Below, piece by piece: positions 48,234-60,339 of a stretch of 64,000 bases of DNA. This stretch comes from Zantedeschia hybrid cultivar (Eukaryota > Streptophyta > Magnoliopsida > Alismatales > Araceae). The notes under the pieces are model-generated. The model searched no databases. It was given only the letters and a program-made list of their open reading frames with translations, and was not told where the DNA came from. Made by a program: the position numbers and the translations under genes. The stretch is from positions 28,891,395-28,955,394 of the forward strand of contig JARZZO010000002.1 in NCBI GenBank assembly GCA_030544215.1, in the 5' to 3' direction. The first letter of the stretch is position 1, and each line of letters opens with the position of its first letter.

Positions 48234-48746
48234 GTGAAGCCCCACCAACGCGGGTGGAGGATGTTTGCAGAGGTGGTCAGGGGGAAGGGGAAAGAGCTGC
48301 GGGAGCTGACAATCATCCCAGTGGCTGCTACTTCAGCGGACCTCCTTGAGACTCGTCTCCAGTGGTTGAAGTGGCACTTGCATCTCTCTGTGCTTGAGGG
48401 TAAAGCAGATATGGAAATTATCCAAGCCATTTTGGACAAGGGAGAAGGCCAATGGAGGATCTGGGACATCTACGATTTAGGGAATGAAGGTTTCCTTCTT
48501 GTTGGAAACACGGACTAGGCGATCAAGCAGGTGGCAGATGCTGGTGTGGTTGGCAAAAAGGGGTTGGTTATCAGGGCTCGCCCTTGGCCTTGGGAGTTCT
48601 ACTGGGGCACATTCCCAGACCTCAGGCCCTTTAGGGTTCCTATTCAAATGATGCGTGTACCAATAATCCTTGGTGATCGCCAAGGCATCCAACACCTGGT
48701 GAAGTCCTTTGAGGCCCTAGTTGACAATGAACTAACCCTCTCCTGA
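48234..48746 (+). pseudogene. LINE ORF1-like protein (DUF4283-like), broken
   Basis: Contains GKELRELTIIPVAATSADLL and, after a stop at 48,516-48,518, the continuation with ARPWPWEFYWGTFPDLRPFR in the same frame. The pattern resembles the RNA-binding N-terminal domain of plant LINE ORF1, though similarity is loose. The rest of ORF1 up to about 50,000 is in scattered frames. Confidence 0.55.
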
Positions 48747-50038
48747 TGCAGAAGATTACTCGAAGTTGTTGTGTTTATAGCGGATGGAAGGGATGCAATC
48801 CCGGCTGTCCTTGAGGTGTCTGTGGAAGGAAGCATAATCCCATCAAAATCACTCCTCTCCTTGATATGCAAAGCCGCTGCAGCATGTAGAGGACAAAACT
48901 AGGGCATATCTCGGCCAAGCGGGAGAAAGACGATGTACGGTCGGGAGGGGGCTGGTTTTAAAATTCAAAAGACCTGCCACAGAGGCGGCTTGCTAGTTCA
49001 CATTCGGGTGGAGCCAGGTCAGCCTTGTCGGATCCCAACTACGCATGGGTCTCTGAAGGTCCATGCTTACCCAGTCTCATTCTGGGCACTACTCGAGTGG
49101 CACGCGACTGACCCACGACCATTCCAACTGAAGGATCCAATCAGGGGCCCGAATCCCTTCACCCCCTCTACCGATTCTCTATGGCCATGCGCTCCTATGG
49201 CGACTAATGATCATGATCGACCCTGATGGGCAGCAAGTTGGGCTTGGAGGAGAACAAGGTGCCCCTGCAGCACCATCGTGGCCATTGTCACCGCGGATGC
49301 AACCTTCAATGGGAGGAGGAGAAGCTACAGAGGGCTGCTCCTCTGTGGACGGACATCCCTATACACTTATGGACACGACAACCATTAGGGACAGTCATGG
49401 CGAACTTGAGCCTATCCATCCACCAGCCTGGCAAGATCCCACCCTGCCGAAGCTCCCATTGTTTGGCAGCGGTCAACCAGCTGATGTCTCTAGTACCATC
49501 TTTCGCTGGTCTTTTGCCTCGCTTGTCTAGTGAATAGAGCCGGGTGGGGAGGTTGCTCCTATAGCTGGCCCTCTGGATGACACTTGCTATAGCTCCCCTG
49601 TGAGCTTTGTTCGGGAAGCCTCAGTATATGAGGAGGTGGTCCCCTCCACTATAGAGGCTTTAGTGAGTGACAGCCTGATGGAAGTGGGGGAGGTTGCGCA
49701 ATCTAACAAGCGAGATGCTTTCAGTGTGGAGGGTGATGAGGAGGAAGGACGGGAAAAGGGGGATATCAAAGAGTTCCTTACCAAGGACGAAAGCATTGCA
49801 GAAAAACAAGCAAGGGAGGAAGCAAAGAAGGTGGGGTTTCCTTCGAAGGAATTGAGAAGGATATCCATATGGCCGGCCTACACAAAATTCTTAATAGGTG
49901 GCAGTTGAGTATAGTCAAGGATGCCAGGGGTAAAAAGTTAGAGAAAGGGGGAGGGAAGGCTGCCAGAGGGAAGGGGAAGGAAGTGACACGAAGGTAAAGG
50001 AGGAGGGGGAGGGGGAAAGAGACTCTTTTGATTACACA

Positions 50039-50816
50039 ATGAGAATTGTCAAGTGGAATGTACAAGGCATTGTGGGTAAGGAGAAGAGAGCCATCCTTAA
50101 GGAGATGGTGAGGAGCTATAACCTTGATGTACTTTGTATTCATAAGACTAAGTGTGAAGATAAGGGGTTAAGCTATATGCGAGAGAGATGGGGATGGAGG
50201 CTTACTAAGAGTATTCACTCACTGGCGGTGGGTTCATCTGGGGGCATTATGGTCCTCTGGAATGAGATTAAGGTAGAGGACTTGATTGGAGGTAGGGAGG
50301 TTGGCAGATTTATGGCGTCTCTCACCTTCAGAAGTGTGGTGGATAATTTTGTATGGGACTTCTCGGGTGTCTATGGACCACAAGATAGGGGGGAAGCAGG
50401 CCGTTTAAGAGGATTTGCTAGCTTTTCACAAGAGAGCAAGCAACCCGTGGTGCATTGCAAGTGACTATAATGCTACTTACTCCCTAGAGAAGCACTCCGA
50501 TCAGCCTTTTTCTATGGGAACCATGGAGGATTTCCAAGAGTTCATGTATGTAGCGGCCCTTATCAACATTCCTACTTTGAATGGTTTTTTCACTTGGTCT
50601 AATTCGAGGCGAAAACCCTTCTTGCTCAAGGCTGGACAGCAATCTCTGTGGACTAGGAAAATAATTTCTCTCATGTGCAGGGCCTTTGTCTCCCCCAACC
50701 TATTTCTGATCACAAGCCCATCTTACTCAAGACCAATTGTAGAGGTGCCGGATCTACGAAGACCTTTAAGATGGAGAAATGTTGGCTGTTGGAAGATGGT
50801 TTCATGGACATTGTAG
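50039..50816 (+). pseudogene. LINE ORF2 endonuclease (AP-endonuclease-like)
   Basis: Begins MRIVKWNVQGIVGKEKR, the usual start of plant LINE ORF2, followed by LDVLCIHKTK and VYGPQD. A frameshift near 50,415 moves to the next frame, where NPWCIASDYNATYSLEK corresponds to the GDFN-like motif, altered here to SDYN. The C-terminal part has further shifts. Confidence 0.85.
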
Positions 50817-51778
50817 CCAAGGTGTGGAATAAAGGGACGCAAGGAAGTGTGTGATGGCTACTCTGATTATGATGCTGAAGGCCTTGGCTCGCTCTCTTTC
50901 AGCTTGGGGTGCTACTAGCAGGACCCTTCATAGTAAGGTGGCCAAGAACGGGATTCTAGATTAACTGAATAGCATGAATGCCTTGGAGGAAGCAGGTCTT
51001 CTAGACGAGGAGGACAGGTCCTTGAGGAGCATATTGAAAAAAAGAATATGAAGAAATCATTAACAAGGAGGAAATCTACTGGAAGCAAAGGTCCAGAGAT
51101 AGGTGGATTAAGGAGGGTGACAGGAAACACAGCTTACTTTAAAAAAGTGGCATCAGGAAGGTGTAGGCTGAACTACATTCATAGCCTTCGTGATGGAGAC
51201 CCGTCTCACCACCCAGCCATAGGCTATTAGGCTCCATGCTCAAAGCTTCTCTCCCAATCTCTTCTCGAAGGATGATACTTGGAGGCCTACCATCTCTGGT
51301 GACCTCTTCCCTCAGTTGCAGTAGGAGAAGAGGAGAGACCTCATTACTCCTTTTTCTGAGGAGGAGATTCTGAGTGTTGTCTTCTCTTTGGCTGCGGATA
51401 AGGCCCTTGGGCCAAATGGATACCCTTTATTCTTCTTTCAATGTTGTTGGGAGCTTGTCAAGGATCTTATTTGCAAGGCTTTTGAGTTTCAACAGGGGAA
51501 AGCCCACTTGGGAGGTATCGACATGACCTTCATTATCCTTGTCCCTGAGAAGAATGGCGTTGATAGCTTATTTGATTATAGACTCATCAGCCTCTTGAAT
51601 GGGGTGTACAAAATTCTCACCAAGGTGTTGTCTTCCAAACTAGAAAAGGTGATGGCTAGGGTAATTTCTTGTTAACAAGGGGCTTTCATCAACCTGGGAA
51701 TACTTCCTTCACATTCTGAGAAAGATGGGTTTTGGAGAGGTTTGGGTATCTTGGATTAGAGCTTGCATCTCATCGTCT

Positions 51779-52177
51779 CAAGGATGGCAATCTCGGTATC
51801 AGTACCGATATCGGTGGGTACCGATACCGATACGTATCGGTATCGACCGTATCGGCCAATACCGGCCAATAAAAAAATTAATTAAAATATTTTATTATTT
51901 TTAAACTACGAAGAACAGTATTGGGGTCATGGATGGCAGTACCGGCCGATACCGGTACGTACCGGTATCGGCCGGCACCGGTACCATGGGTACCGACCGG
52001 TACCGGGCCGGTACCGGCCGGTACCGGACTGGTTTTGGGCCGGTACCGGACCGGTACGTACCGGTACCGGTACCCACCGATACCGGTACCGGTACCGGTA
52101 CTTCCATCCTTGATTGGGGTAAGAATGGTATCAGGGTACCGCCCCCGTATCGGTATCGGTCAATACTGCCATCTATG
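51779..52177. mobile_element. hAT MITE (outer), CATGGATGG family, in the LINE RT
   Basis: Ends CAAGGATGGCAAT and ATACTGCCATCTATG are imperfect inverted repeats of the same type as the hAT elements at 27,945 and 58,989. Flanks CATCGTCT and CATCAGGT share only part of the 8 positions, so the duplication is uncertain. The interior is made of GGTATCGG/CCGATACC words. The LINE frame resumes across it. Confidence 0.7.
51928..52112. mobile_element. hAT MITE (inner), nested in the outer one
   Basis: Ends CATGGATGGCAGTACCGG and the inverse of CCGGTACTTCCATCCTTG; perfect 8-bp target duplication ATTGGGGT at 51,920-51,927 and 52,113-52,120. The whole 185 bp is a run of GTACCGG/CCGGTAC palindromic words. 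The many frames here are shadows of this repeat. Confidence 0.92.
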
Positions 52178-53892
52178 CATCAGGTGAATTTCCATAAGAG
52201 CTAGCTCATTACGGTAAATATGCCTAATAGACCTTTTCAAAGGGGAGTCAGATTACTCACCTACAATATGCTGATGACACCATCATTTTCTATTTTGAGG
52301 CTGAGGATCAGCTCTTCACTGCTAGACTTGTTCTAGAATGACTTGATGAAGGAGCTAGCTCATTGGGGTAAATATGCATAATAGACCTTTTCAAAGGGCT
52401 ACTATTATCTTAGGCTGTCAATAAGGTAAGTTCCCTATCACCTACTTGGGACTGCCACTCTCCCCTAAGGCTTTGAGACTTAGGGATTGGCATAGGGTGA
52501 TCCACAAGTTTGAAACCAGGTTGGTAGGATGGAAAGGCAAACTCTTGTTTTATGGTGGAAGGTTGGTGATTTGCAACTTGGTGTTGGATAGTCTTCCTAT
52601 CTACTTCCTTTCCATTTTTAGGGTCCCAAAAGGGGTCCTTAGAGAGTTAGACTCTATCGGAGCTGTTTCTTAAAGAGAGTCAGCAGTGAGGTTAGGCGAG
52701 GTGGACATGATATGATATCAGCTAGGGTAGGGTGTGCAAGAGTAGGGAGAATGGGGGTTTGGGTATTAAAAGTTTAGAGGTTAACATAGCCCTCCTCACC
52801 ACATGGTTGTGGAAACTTGGTACTTCTGAGACAGGCCTGTGGGTGGATATCATTCGACATCCTTTAGCAAGGATATACGACTTATGGCTGACCTCTCTTC
52901 ACAACACGTCCCTTCACAACATGTCTTACAAGCACAGTCAGATAGCTCTTGGAGATGGTCACAGATGTCTATTTTAGTGGGATAAATGGTGCGAAGGGCC
53001 AGCCCTTAATGACCAGTTTTCCAAGATATTTGATACTGCCTCTCATCCCATGGCAAGTTGCTGATGTTTTTTTATTATGCTAGTCGTGGTGGTACCTGGG
53101 CCCCTACTTTCAGGAGATTTTAGAGATGAAAAGGTGGAGGATTTCGGCCAACTCTTTACTGTTTTGCAAGATTTCTACATCTCTTCTTCCCAAGACAAGT
53201 GGATCTGGAAATGGGATCCCAAGGGGATTTTCTCAGATCAGTCGGCCTATCGAGTTATTTCTGGTGGAGGGTTAAGATATCGAAGCATGGTTGGAAACCT
53301 AAGTCTCCTTTGAAGGTCAGGATTCTCTTGTGGAGAGAATCATGGGTGGATTCCTATCGCCTTAGACTAGCCCGCTTTTTAGACACCATACTTACCTTTT
53401 GCCTGTTGTGTGGTGATTCTGATGAGTCAATGGATCACCTTTACGATGACTGCTCCTTTGTTATGGAAGTGTGGCAGATGGTCCTAGCAAAGGTGGGAAA
53501 GGTTGCTCCTCCGGTGGCTTCGACGTGCAAGCTCATTCTATCTTGGGAATCAGTCCATATTCCTAGAGAGAACTAACAACTTGGTGGTTGATCCTTCATG
53601 CAACCATCTGGGCTCTATGGGACAAAAGGAACAGAGGAATCTTCAATAATGAAGCTTCCATTCCTGAGATTGTGGTGAGATTCATATGTGCCAGGGTGAG
53701 AGAGTGGGCCTTAGCTTTTTGTAAAGGAGTGGCCAACAATTCCCCCCTATTTCTTTCTTTGGGAGAGGGGTAAAAATTACGCCATCTTCATATCTTTTGT
53801 AAATGGGGCTCTTGGTGGGCTGATTATTCTTATACATGTATATTCCTCTTTTATTATTAGTACATGTGGTACCATCCACTTTCAAAAAAATA

Positions 53893-54169
53893 AACTCCCA
53901 GGCTTAAGTCAAATTTATGTCCATTATAGAAGTTAGCAGCTGATCTTGTGCATATACTAAATTGTGTTGGGCTAGGTCAAGAACTGTGAGAATGAGTGGA
54001 CTTTTTTTATACAGGTTTTTCATTTTCTTAGGATGCAACTGCCTGAAAATAGTGAATCCCCATTCTTCTGGAAGGGGATTGATCACCTAATCTATGCTTT
54101 TGCTACCTCATTTTGACCCTAACTTCTGTGGAAAAGTCCCTTTTGGCTCAGCTGGTTGTATAGTCTCTT
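53893..54169 (-). other. spacer between LINE and LINE tail, nothing recognised
   Basis: AT-rich and short. No gene or bordered element seen. Confidence 0.4.
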
Positions 54170-54356
54170 TCCCACCTATTGGCTGTTTTTTGTATAGGTA
54201 CTGGGTTGTCTTTAGGTCACACCTTCTTGGTGTTTCTTTTGGTTTACTTGGGGTTTGTTGGTTGGGAATTCTTACACTTGTACATTCCCCTACTTTGTAA
54301 TCCTTTTTTCATTTATACAATTGTGGTACTACTATCCACTTCCAAAAAAAAAAAAA
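54170..54356 (+). mobile_element. 5'-truncated LINE 3' end
   Basis: The sequence ends CTTGTACATTCCCCTACTTT ... TGTGGTACTACTATCCACTT followed by a 13-14-bp A run (to 54,358), the same tail as the full LINE 500 bp to the left. The 5' limit is approximate. Confidence 0.6.
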
Positions 54357-54359
54357 ACT

Positions 54360-55948
54360 ACTGTGGGAAGGGTGTTCAGGTTCCGTACCCAGCTCTCCCA
54401 CCCCCACCCCCCCAAAGAAAAAACAAAAAGGCATCTGCTGTGCTACTAGAAAACTACCGGTGAGAAAGTCATCTACCTGCCACTGTTACCTGTTGTTCAT
54501 TGACCATGTTCACCACTCGTATTCGATTCATCAAATAATGACCACAACCAGAACTGTCACATTGCCCTCATGAAAGAAGAAGGAAGGGGGGGGGGTACCT
54601 TTCCTCAGCTTGGTGTAAATCAGATATCGTGGAGGGTTGGACTAGGATTAAGAAGTACAATTAATGCAACAAAAGCCAATGCAAGAGTAACTAGTTTTAT
54701 TTAACCGTTGCTCCTTTGTTGATCTTTCAATTGATAAATTACAACTATGCATTCATTTCATTTCTATACTGAATCTATTCCTCAATTTTTGCCAAAAATA
54801 ATGTCACTTTTCATTTTATTTCCTATGTTTAACTCCAATTAAAACATGTATTCTCTAGCAAAAGAAATGACTCCCCTAGCCAAATATCTCATGTAGATTT
54901 CCATGATTTTAGAACAATGTTTATTCATCACTAAAGGCTGGTATTCGGTGGTACTACATTTCCTACAAAAACAATTCCAAGATTTCATACATAGTGTATG
55001 TAAGTACTTCCCTTTTATACTCGAGGAATTCTGAATCGGATCAGGCACCTCGGCACCTCAATTGGGAATGCCCAATCCTGATCCAGATTGTGGATTGGAT
55101 CAACTGATCCAATGGAACTGCTTAAAAAATGTAAAGGTGATTTTGTAAATAAAAAGTATACTTGTAGATTTAAAAAGTATATACAGAAATATAAAAGGGT
55201 ATTATTCTACTCAAAACCTTATCGGCCAATTCACAGGGGAATTGACCTGTGAATTGTCCCCTGTGAATTGGCTGATCCACATCTGATTGGTTAATTTCAT
55301 CCGATTCAAACCAATTCAACCCAAGTTGGAACCATCCCAATACATTTTTCTTTTTTAAATTTTTAATTGCTTTTTCTTGTATGTTTTTCAATCAGGACCA
55401 GTCATAGGGCCAAAATAAAAGTGGCCACTGTCGATCCTGATTTGGATCAGCCGATCCTGCATTCCATGCCTATGTTTCCAGGGTTCATCCTGAGAAAACT
55501 CTCCAGCATGGCAAAGTGCACAGTATTTGTGTCTTAGATCACAAAGTGACAATACTTGGTTCATAGCCATATCATCAACCTCATCCTGTTCTCTTATTTA
55601 GGGAACTGTGCCAACATAATCAACGATGACCAGCTTAAAATTAAGTCCAGCATTATATGTTTCAGATGACTAAATATGTTTCTTTGACAAAGAGGCCCAC
55701 TCCTATTTGGCCCACCATGGCATCATCAATAGTCATTACCCATGGGATGCGACCAGAATCCTGACTGGAAACATATTAAAAGAGTAACAAATTTGTTTGG
55801 GAAAAAGAACCTGCCCCATCCTTTTCATTTCTCCCTCTGTGTATCCACGCGGTTTCATAGCTCTCTATCTTCTCCCCCATTTTCTCATCCCACAAAATGG
55901 ACATTGTTTCCCATTTCCCTCTCTTTCGGCAATGGAACTCTCTTTCTT
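54360..55948. other. non-coding, possible eroded inverted-repeat element at 55,025-55,470
   Basis: The part 55,025-55,470 is rich in GGATC/GATCC words, with GGAATTCTGAATCGGATCAG at its left and GATCCTGCATTCC at its right. That suggests an old MITE, but no target duplication is visible. The rest holds nothing recognisable. Confidence 0.35.
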
Positions 55949-55956
55949 ACTCTACT

Positions 55957-56604
55957 CAAGGTTCGCCGTATCGTACCGGATCGGGCCGACTCGTACGAGT
56001 CGACTCGTATATGGACAATCCTGAGAACCTGGCACGGGTGGATCGTACAAGTTAGGTTGGGACACTTCCGGATCGAGCCGTCTCGCATTGTATCAAACTG
56101 ACTCGTGCCGGATCGCACGATACGAACACGAATCGTTGCGATCTAGTGCGAGCCAATCACGGTTCGGCTCGAGTCGGTGTGATCCGACTCGATAAAGTGT
56201 GATCCACTCTCTTTAGTCTAGGTATACTACTTTGTTTTGTTAATTGAGATTTGACGTTTCTAACTTTCTATGAGATGTGGTATACCACTTTCTTTTGCAA
56301 ATTGAGAACCCTAGACTAAATTCCTATCAATTTGTATCCTAGACTATTTTTTTTACAATTTAAATCCATAAACTATAGTATTTTTCTTAAATGTGACTTA
56401 TAATCATTCACAATAATGATGGATGTGAAGTATGATGTTTATAATTGGGTAACTATTCCAAAAAAAACAAGAGATTTGTCAAAAAAACTAGTCTGCATTG
56501 ACTTGAATCAGTCCGACTTGTGCGAGTCGGTCCGAGTCGGATCGGATCCGACTCGTATCTAGCCAAACCCGATCCGATCCGGATCCACGAGTCGACGAAC
56601 CTTG
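55957..56604. mobile_element. hAT-like MITE, 648 bp
   Basis: Ends CAAGGTTCGCCG and CGACGAACCTTG are near-perfect inverted repeats. A perfect 8-bp direct repeat ACTCTACT flanks it (55,949-55,956 and 56,605-56,612). The interior is full of GACTCG/CGAGTC and GGATCC words near both ends with an AT-rich centre. No coding. Confidence 0.9.
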
Positions 56605-56612
56605 ACTCTACT

Positions 56613-57818
56613 GCATTCTGCATAACAAGCTAGATTTGAATACTGCTGGCATAAGAAAAAACATCCACTGCTTTTGTGGGTTTTATGAAAAAGATACTTC
56701 TTTATACACAGCTTTATACTCCAAAGATACCCTCCGACCTTTTCAATAATCCCTCTCCCTCTTTCCTGGCTATTTAATTCCTTTCTCTATCCTTAAGAGC
56801 TAAAGATGGCCATCCCTAGGAAAAATCCAAAATACCCTCCAATCTTTCCAGTTAACCCTCTTTGTTCATTCTTTTATTCTTTTCTCTCTCATCTTTCCCA
56901 CCAATGTCAAAGATGGTTCATCACCATGGAAAACACTGTCACTAGCACTAAAGCAACATCATTGTCGTCCAGATGTCGTCAAGCCATCACTGTTGCTTCT
57001 CCCCTTATCCTTAAACCCTCAACAGCAAATGTTAAAAGAACTGATAGCTTTATATCATACCATCCATCTGAAGGACACATAACAGAGCACAAACCCAAGG
57101 AACCTAGCACTTCCAATTGCCCTATCTGACATCCATGGTTCCCAACTCCTTATCAAATAAAACACAGGGACTAACTCTATCAAAAGGATGGCCATCTTGC
57201 GAATGTGCCCCTTAGACCCACAGACATAATAGAAAATGGAATTGACAATTCTATTATCATCTCTAATTTTTATTCATATTTTCCCTTATTTTCTGCTTTT
57301 CTGTATATAATACACGATATGTCAATTTTTCAAATGAAGTTGAGAGCATAGTTGTCATCAATAATTCAATAAATTGAAGTGGCAAAATGCTGGTGAAGGA
57401 GACGTATCCAGCTCCTACAAAACCGAACCCTTGAATTGGCTAGATAAGAACACAAATGAAGCTGTACTTGAAGTTAATCATGAAGAAATGGATTAATGGA
57501 GGGGCATGGTCATAAATTTCTAATCAAAATCAGACTACAGCAAGGGACGTAAAATAGTCCATTTCCTAAACACATTACATCAGGTGCATGGTCCACTTTC
57601 CCTCCACATCTGAAACCATATTGACTTATGGATATCGGACCTATTATATCCATTCCCAAGCGGGCTCATGTTCCAGGTCTATGCTTTTGAGTTGTGGACA
57701 TCAGACCTCTTATATCCACTGGTCTCATGTTCCATGCCAATGCTTCGGCAAGTTTGCAATGAGGAAGGAAAATTACAGGAAGAACATTTCAGAGATACGA
57801 CCAAGATTGCTAATAAAT
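56613..57818. other. non-coding, no gene recognised
   Basis: Only short frames. Pyrimidine-rich patches near 56,745-56,900. Confidence 0.45.
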
Positions 57819-58980
57819 GGATTTTTTTTGGGTAAGTGGATGAGAACATGCATTCATTAAAAGGAAAATGAAATTCTACAATTTAAAGGGGGTGTGGGAA
57901 TTATACCAAATCCCCAAAACAGGAACGTGCCAATTACAAATCATTCCCGAAAAAGAGCCTCCATATATAAAAGTCTCCATACAAGACGTACACAAAAATG
58001 GTGTGGCCAAAACAATCGAGGGCTAGCCAAATGGCAGAACTGGTAGCATCCACTCCACCCAATGACTTGGTCCACACCCTAAGATGATCCTCAATAAACA
58101 CAGTTCTCATATTTTCAACAATGCAAAGGTTTCCTTCTCCTAGTAAATACCAGATGGTAGCCTAAAGCACCATCCACCACCATCCATGCTCCTCTCTATT
58201 CAGTCTCTACAATCTTATCCTATCCTAAACAGTGCTGCAACATTGGAAAGACTGCTCCAAGATTGGCCTGTCCTTTACAAAGTAATCTCCAAACCGATTA
58301 AGCGAAGATACAATGCACCAATAGAAAATCAAGGCTCACCCCTCTTCCTAGTCGTAAAGGTAGCAGATGGCCCCGATCCCTTCTGAACAGCTGGCCCCCA
58401 AGAGATCACAATTTGGCACATGCATGGTTTTTGGTTATCCAAACAAGGAATCTCACCTTCAAAGGGCTTTGGGTCTCCATGGTTGACATAGCAGGGGCAT
58501 CCTCAAGTCCACATAGGCTATCATCTTATAGGTGAACTTCATCAAGAACCTCCCATCCTTCTCTCCTGACTCTATAGACATCTATCATAATTGCCTTGGC
58601 TCAATGAATAGCCATGAAGAAGAAACAATATCAGCTTAACTAGTCAATTTCTTCTTCATGCAAACTCCTTCTGAAGGTGAGATCCCATCCTCCACCTCTA
58701 TGGCTCTATTCCACCATTCGGACATGCCAGCTACTACACTCTTCGGAGAAGGGAAGATGCTGGAGACTCTTGAAAACATCTCTGCACAAACCCTAGTGTC
58801 ACACCGTCTATCTTGCCAAAAGAGGATCATCTTCCTATCACACAAGGCAAGTTTCAACAAAATGGGATAGATGTTCACTCAACCTTAGTAACATCCGCTC
58901 ACTGGCAAGGGAAAAGCATTCAACAGCCTTTCCCTTCTAATCATCAGTTTAAATGGTGCGAGTCTAAGAATTTAGAGTCT
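57819..58980 (-). pseudogene. LINE 3' remnant, minus strand
   Basis: Read on the minus strand it ends CATCCACTTACCC plus an A run (T run at 57,822-57,829 on +), a LINE-type 3' end. At about 58,830-58,640 the minus frame gives ILFWQDRRCDTRVCAEMFSR, matching the region between RT and zf-RVT of plant LINEs. No RT motif remains. It abuts or hosts the hAT element at 58,989. Confidence 0.55.
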
Positions 58981-59379
58981 ATCATAGGCATGGATGGTAG
59001 TTTCGGCCGGTACCAGTACGTACCGGTACCGGCCCGGACCGATACCCCCATTAAGGGCCGGTACCGTTAAAATAAATTTAAATAAAAAAATAAAAAAGGG
59101 AAATCACTATACCGGGCCGGTACCGGCCCGGTACGCCCGTGAAACACCCCTTTTAAGGAGTGTTTCACTTTCCCCTCTCACAAAAACAGATCTGTGAGAG
59201 TGGTTCATTTTTGGCAAGGAGGGGAAAGAGCCGCCGCCACCCGCCACCGCCGCCGGAGACGTTTTCACCTTTTTTCGGAGACGTTTTCACCGTTTTGGGT
59301 GGAAGAAAAAAAGAAAGTATGATTTATATTTTAATGTAATGATTATTTTTTAGTTGGTAACTATTTCTTAGATTGTTTA

Positions 59380-60300
59380 CGTTCATTTTCTTGGTAAAAT
59401 AGACAACCCCCAATTTTGGCCCTAATTAGCGGTTAAAAATTGGAGTTTTTGTCTAATTACTTAAATTAAACATCAATTGAAGCCTAATTAAGCTTCATTA
59501 CATGTTTTAAACTAGGAGTGTGCTGTCAATTACATTGATCGACGGTTAATTAGAAGAAATCCTCAATTTTGGCCTTAATTAGCAGTTAAAATTGGGGTTT
59601 TTGTCTAATTACTTAAATTAAACACCAATTGAAGCCTAATTAAGTTTCATTGCATGTTTTAAACTAGGAGTGTGCTGTCAATTGCATTGATCGACGGATA
59701 ATAAGGGAAAATCCATAATTTTGGCCCTAATTAGCGGTTAAAAATTGAGACTTTTGTCTAATTACTTAAATTAAACATCAATTGGAGTCTAATTAAGCTT
59801 CATTTCATGTTTTAAACTAGGAGTGTGCTGTCAATTGCGTTGATTGACTGTTAATTAGGGGAAATCTCTAATTTTGGTAATAATTAACGGTTAAAAATTG
59901 GGACTTTTGTCTAATTACTTAAATTAAACATCAATTGGAGCCTAATTAAGCTTCATTACATGTTTTAAACTAGGAGTGTGCTGTCAATTGCGTTGATCGA
60001 CGGTTAATTAAGGGAAATCCCCAATTTTTGCCTTAATTAGAAGTTAAAAATTGAGACTTTTGTCTAATTACTTAAATTAAATATCAATTGGAGCATAATT
60101 AAGCTTCATTGCATGTTTTAAACTAGGAGTGTGCTGTCAATTGCATTGATCGACGGTTAATTAGGGGAAATCCTCAATTTTGACCATAATTAGTGGTTAA
60201 AAATTAGGGTTTTTGTCTAATTACATAAATTAAACATCATTTGAAGCCTAATTAAACTTCATTGTATGTTTTAAAGTAGGAGCATAATGCCAAATGTTCT
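59380..60300 (+). repeat. six tandem ~153-bp repeats upstream of the hAT transposase
   Basis: Units end in TTTTAAACTAGGAGTGTGCT at about 59,518, 59,670, 59,823, 59,976, 60,128 and (diverged) 60,283, a regular 152-155-bp period. Each has TTTTGTCTAATTACTTAAAT and CAATTGGAGCCTAATTAAGC. The small copy at 27,945 has two units. They lie between the terminal region and the transposase start and may be leader or subterminal binding sequence. Confidence 0.93.
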
Positions 60301-60339
60301 TATATTTGTTTCTACTTTTTTTTTCTTGTTGTAGGAACA

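Larger units (their letters stand above)
51330..53774 (+). pseudogene. LINE ORF2 reverse transcriptase and zf-RVT domain
   Basis: RT begins near 51,360 (DKALGPNGYPLFFFQ, then DYRLISLLNGVYKILTKVL). A piece is deleted near 51,690, and the nested MITEs occupy 51,779-52,177. After them the catalytic YADDTIIF is at about 52,268-52,291. Downstream are GGRLVICNLVLDSLPIY, GLGIKSLEVNIALL and the zf-RVT region (SPLKVRILLWRE, CLLCGDSDESMDHLYDDC). A 45-bp stretch around the MITE insertion (GAGCTAGCTCATTACGGTAA, 52,199) is repeated at 52,352. Several stops and shifts. Confidence 0.88.
47950..53892 (+). mobile_element. LINE (L1-type non-LTR retrotransposon), decayed
   Basis: ORF1-like, endonuclease, RT and zf-RVT regions follow in order on the + strand, and the element ends in an A-rich tail (AAAAAAATAAA, 53,883-53,893). 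No LTRs. The 5' border is approximate, set where GC-richer sequence begins before ORF1, and no target duplication could be confirmed. It lies upstream (on the minus strand) of the first visible CBL exon, so probably in the first coding intron. Two nested hAT MITEs interrupt the RT. Confidence 0.85.

Noticed and set aside
51901..52204. Frames rich in Gly-Thr-Val-Pro
   Set aside because: Translations of the GTACCGG palindromic repeat in the nested hAT MITEs.
59380..60300. CRISPR-like or satellite array
   Set aside because: The ~153-bp units are contiguous with no unique spacers and are confined to one hAT family.
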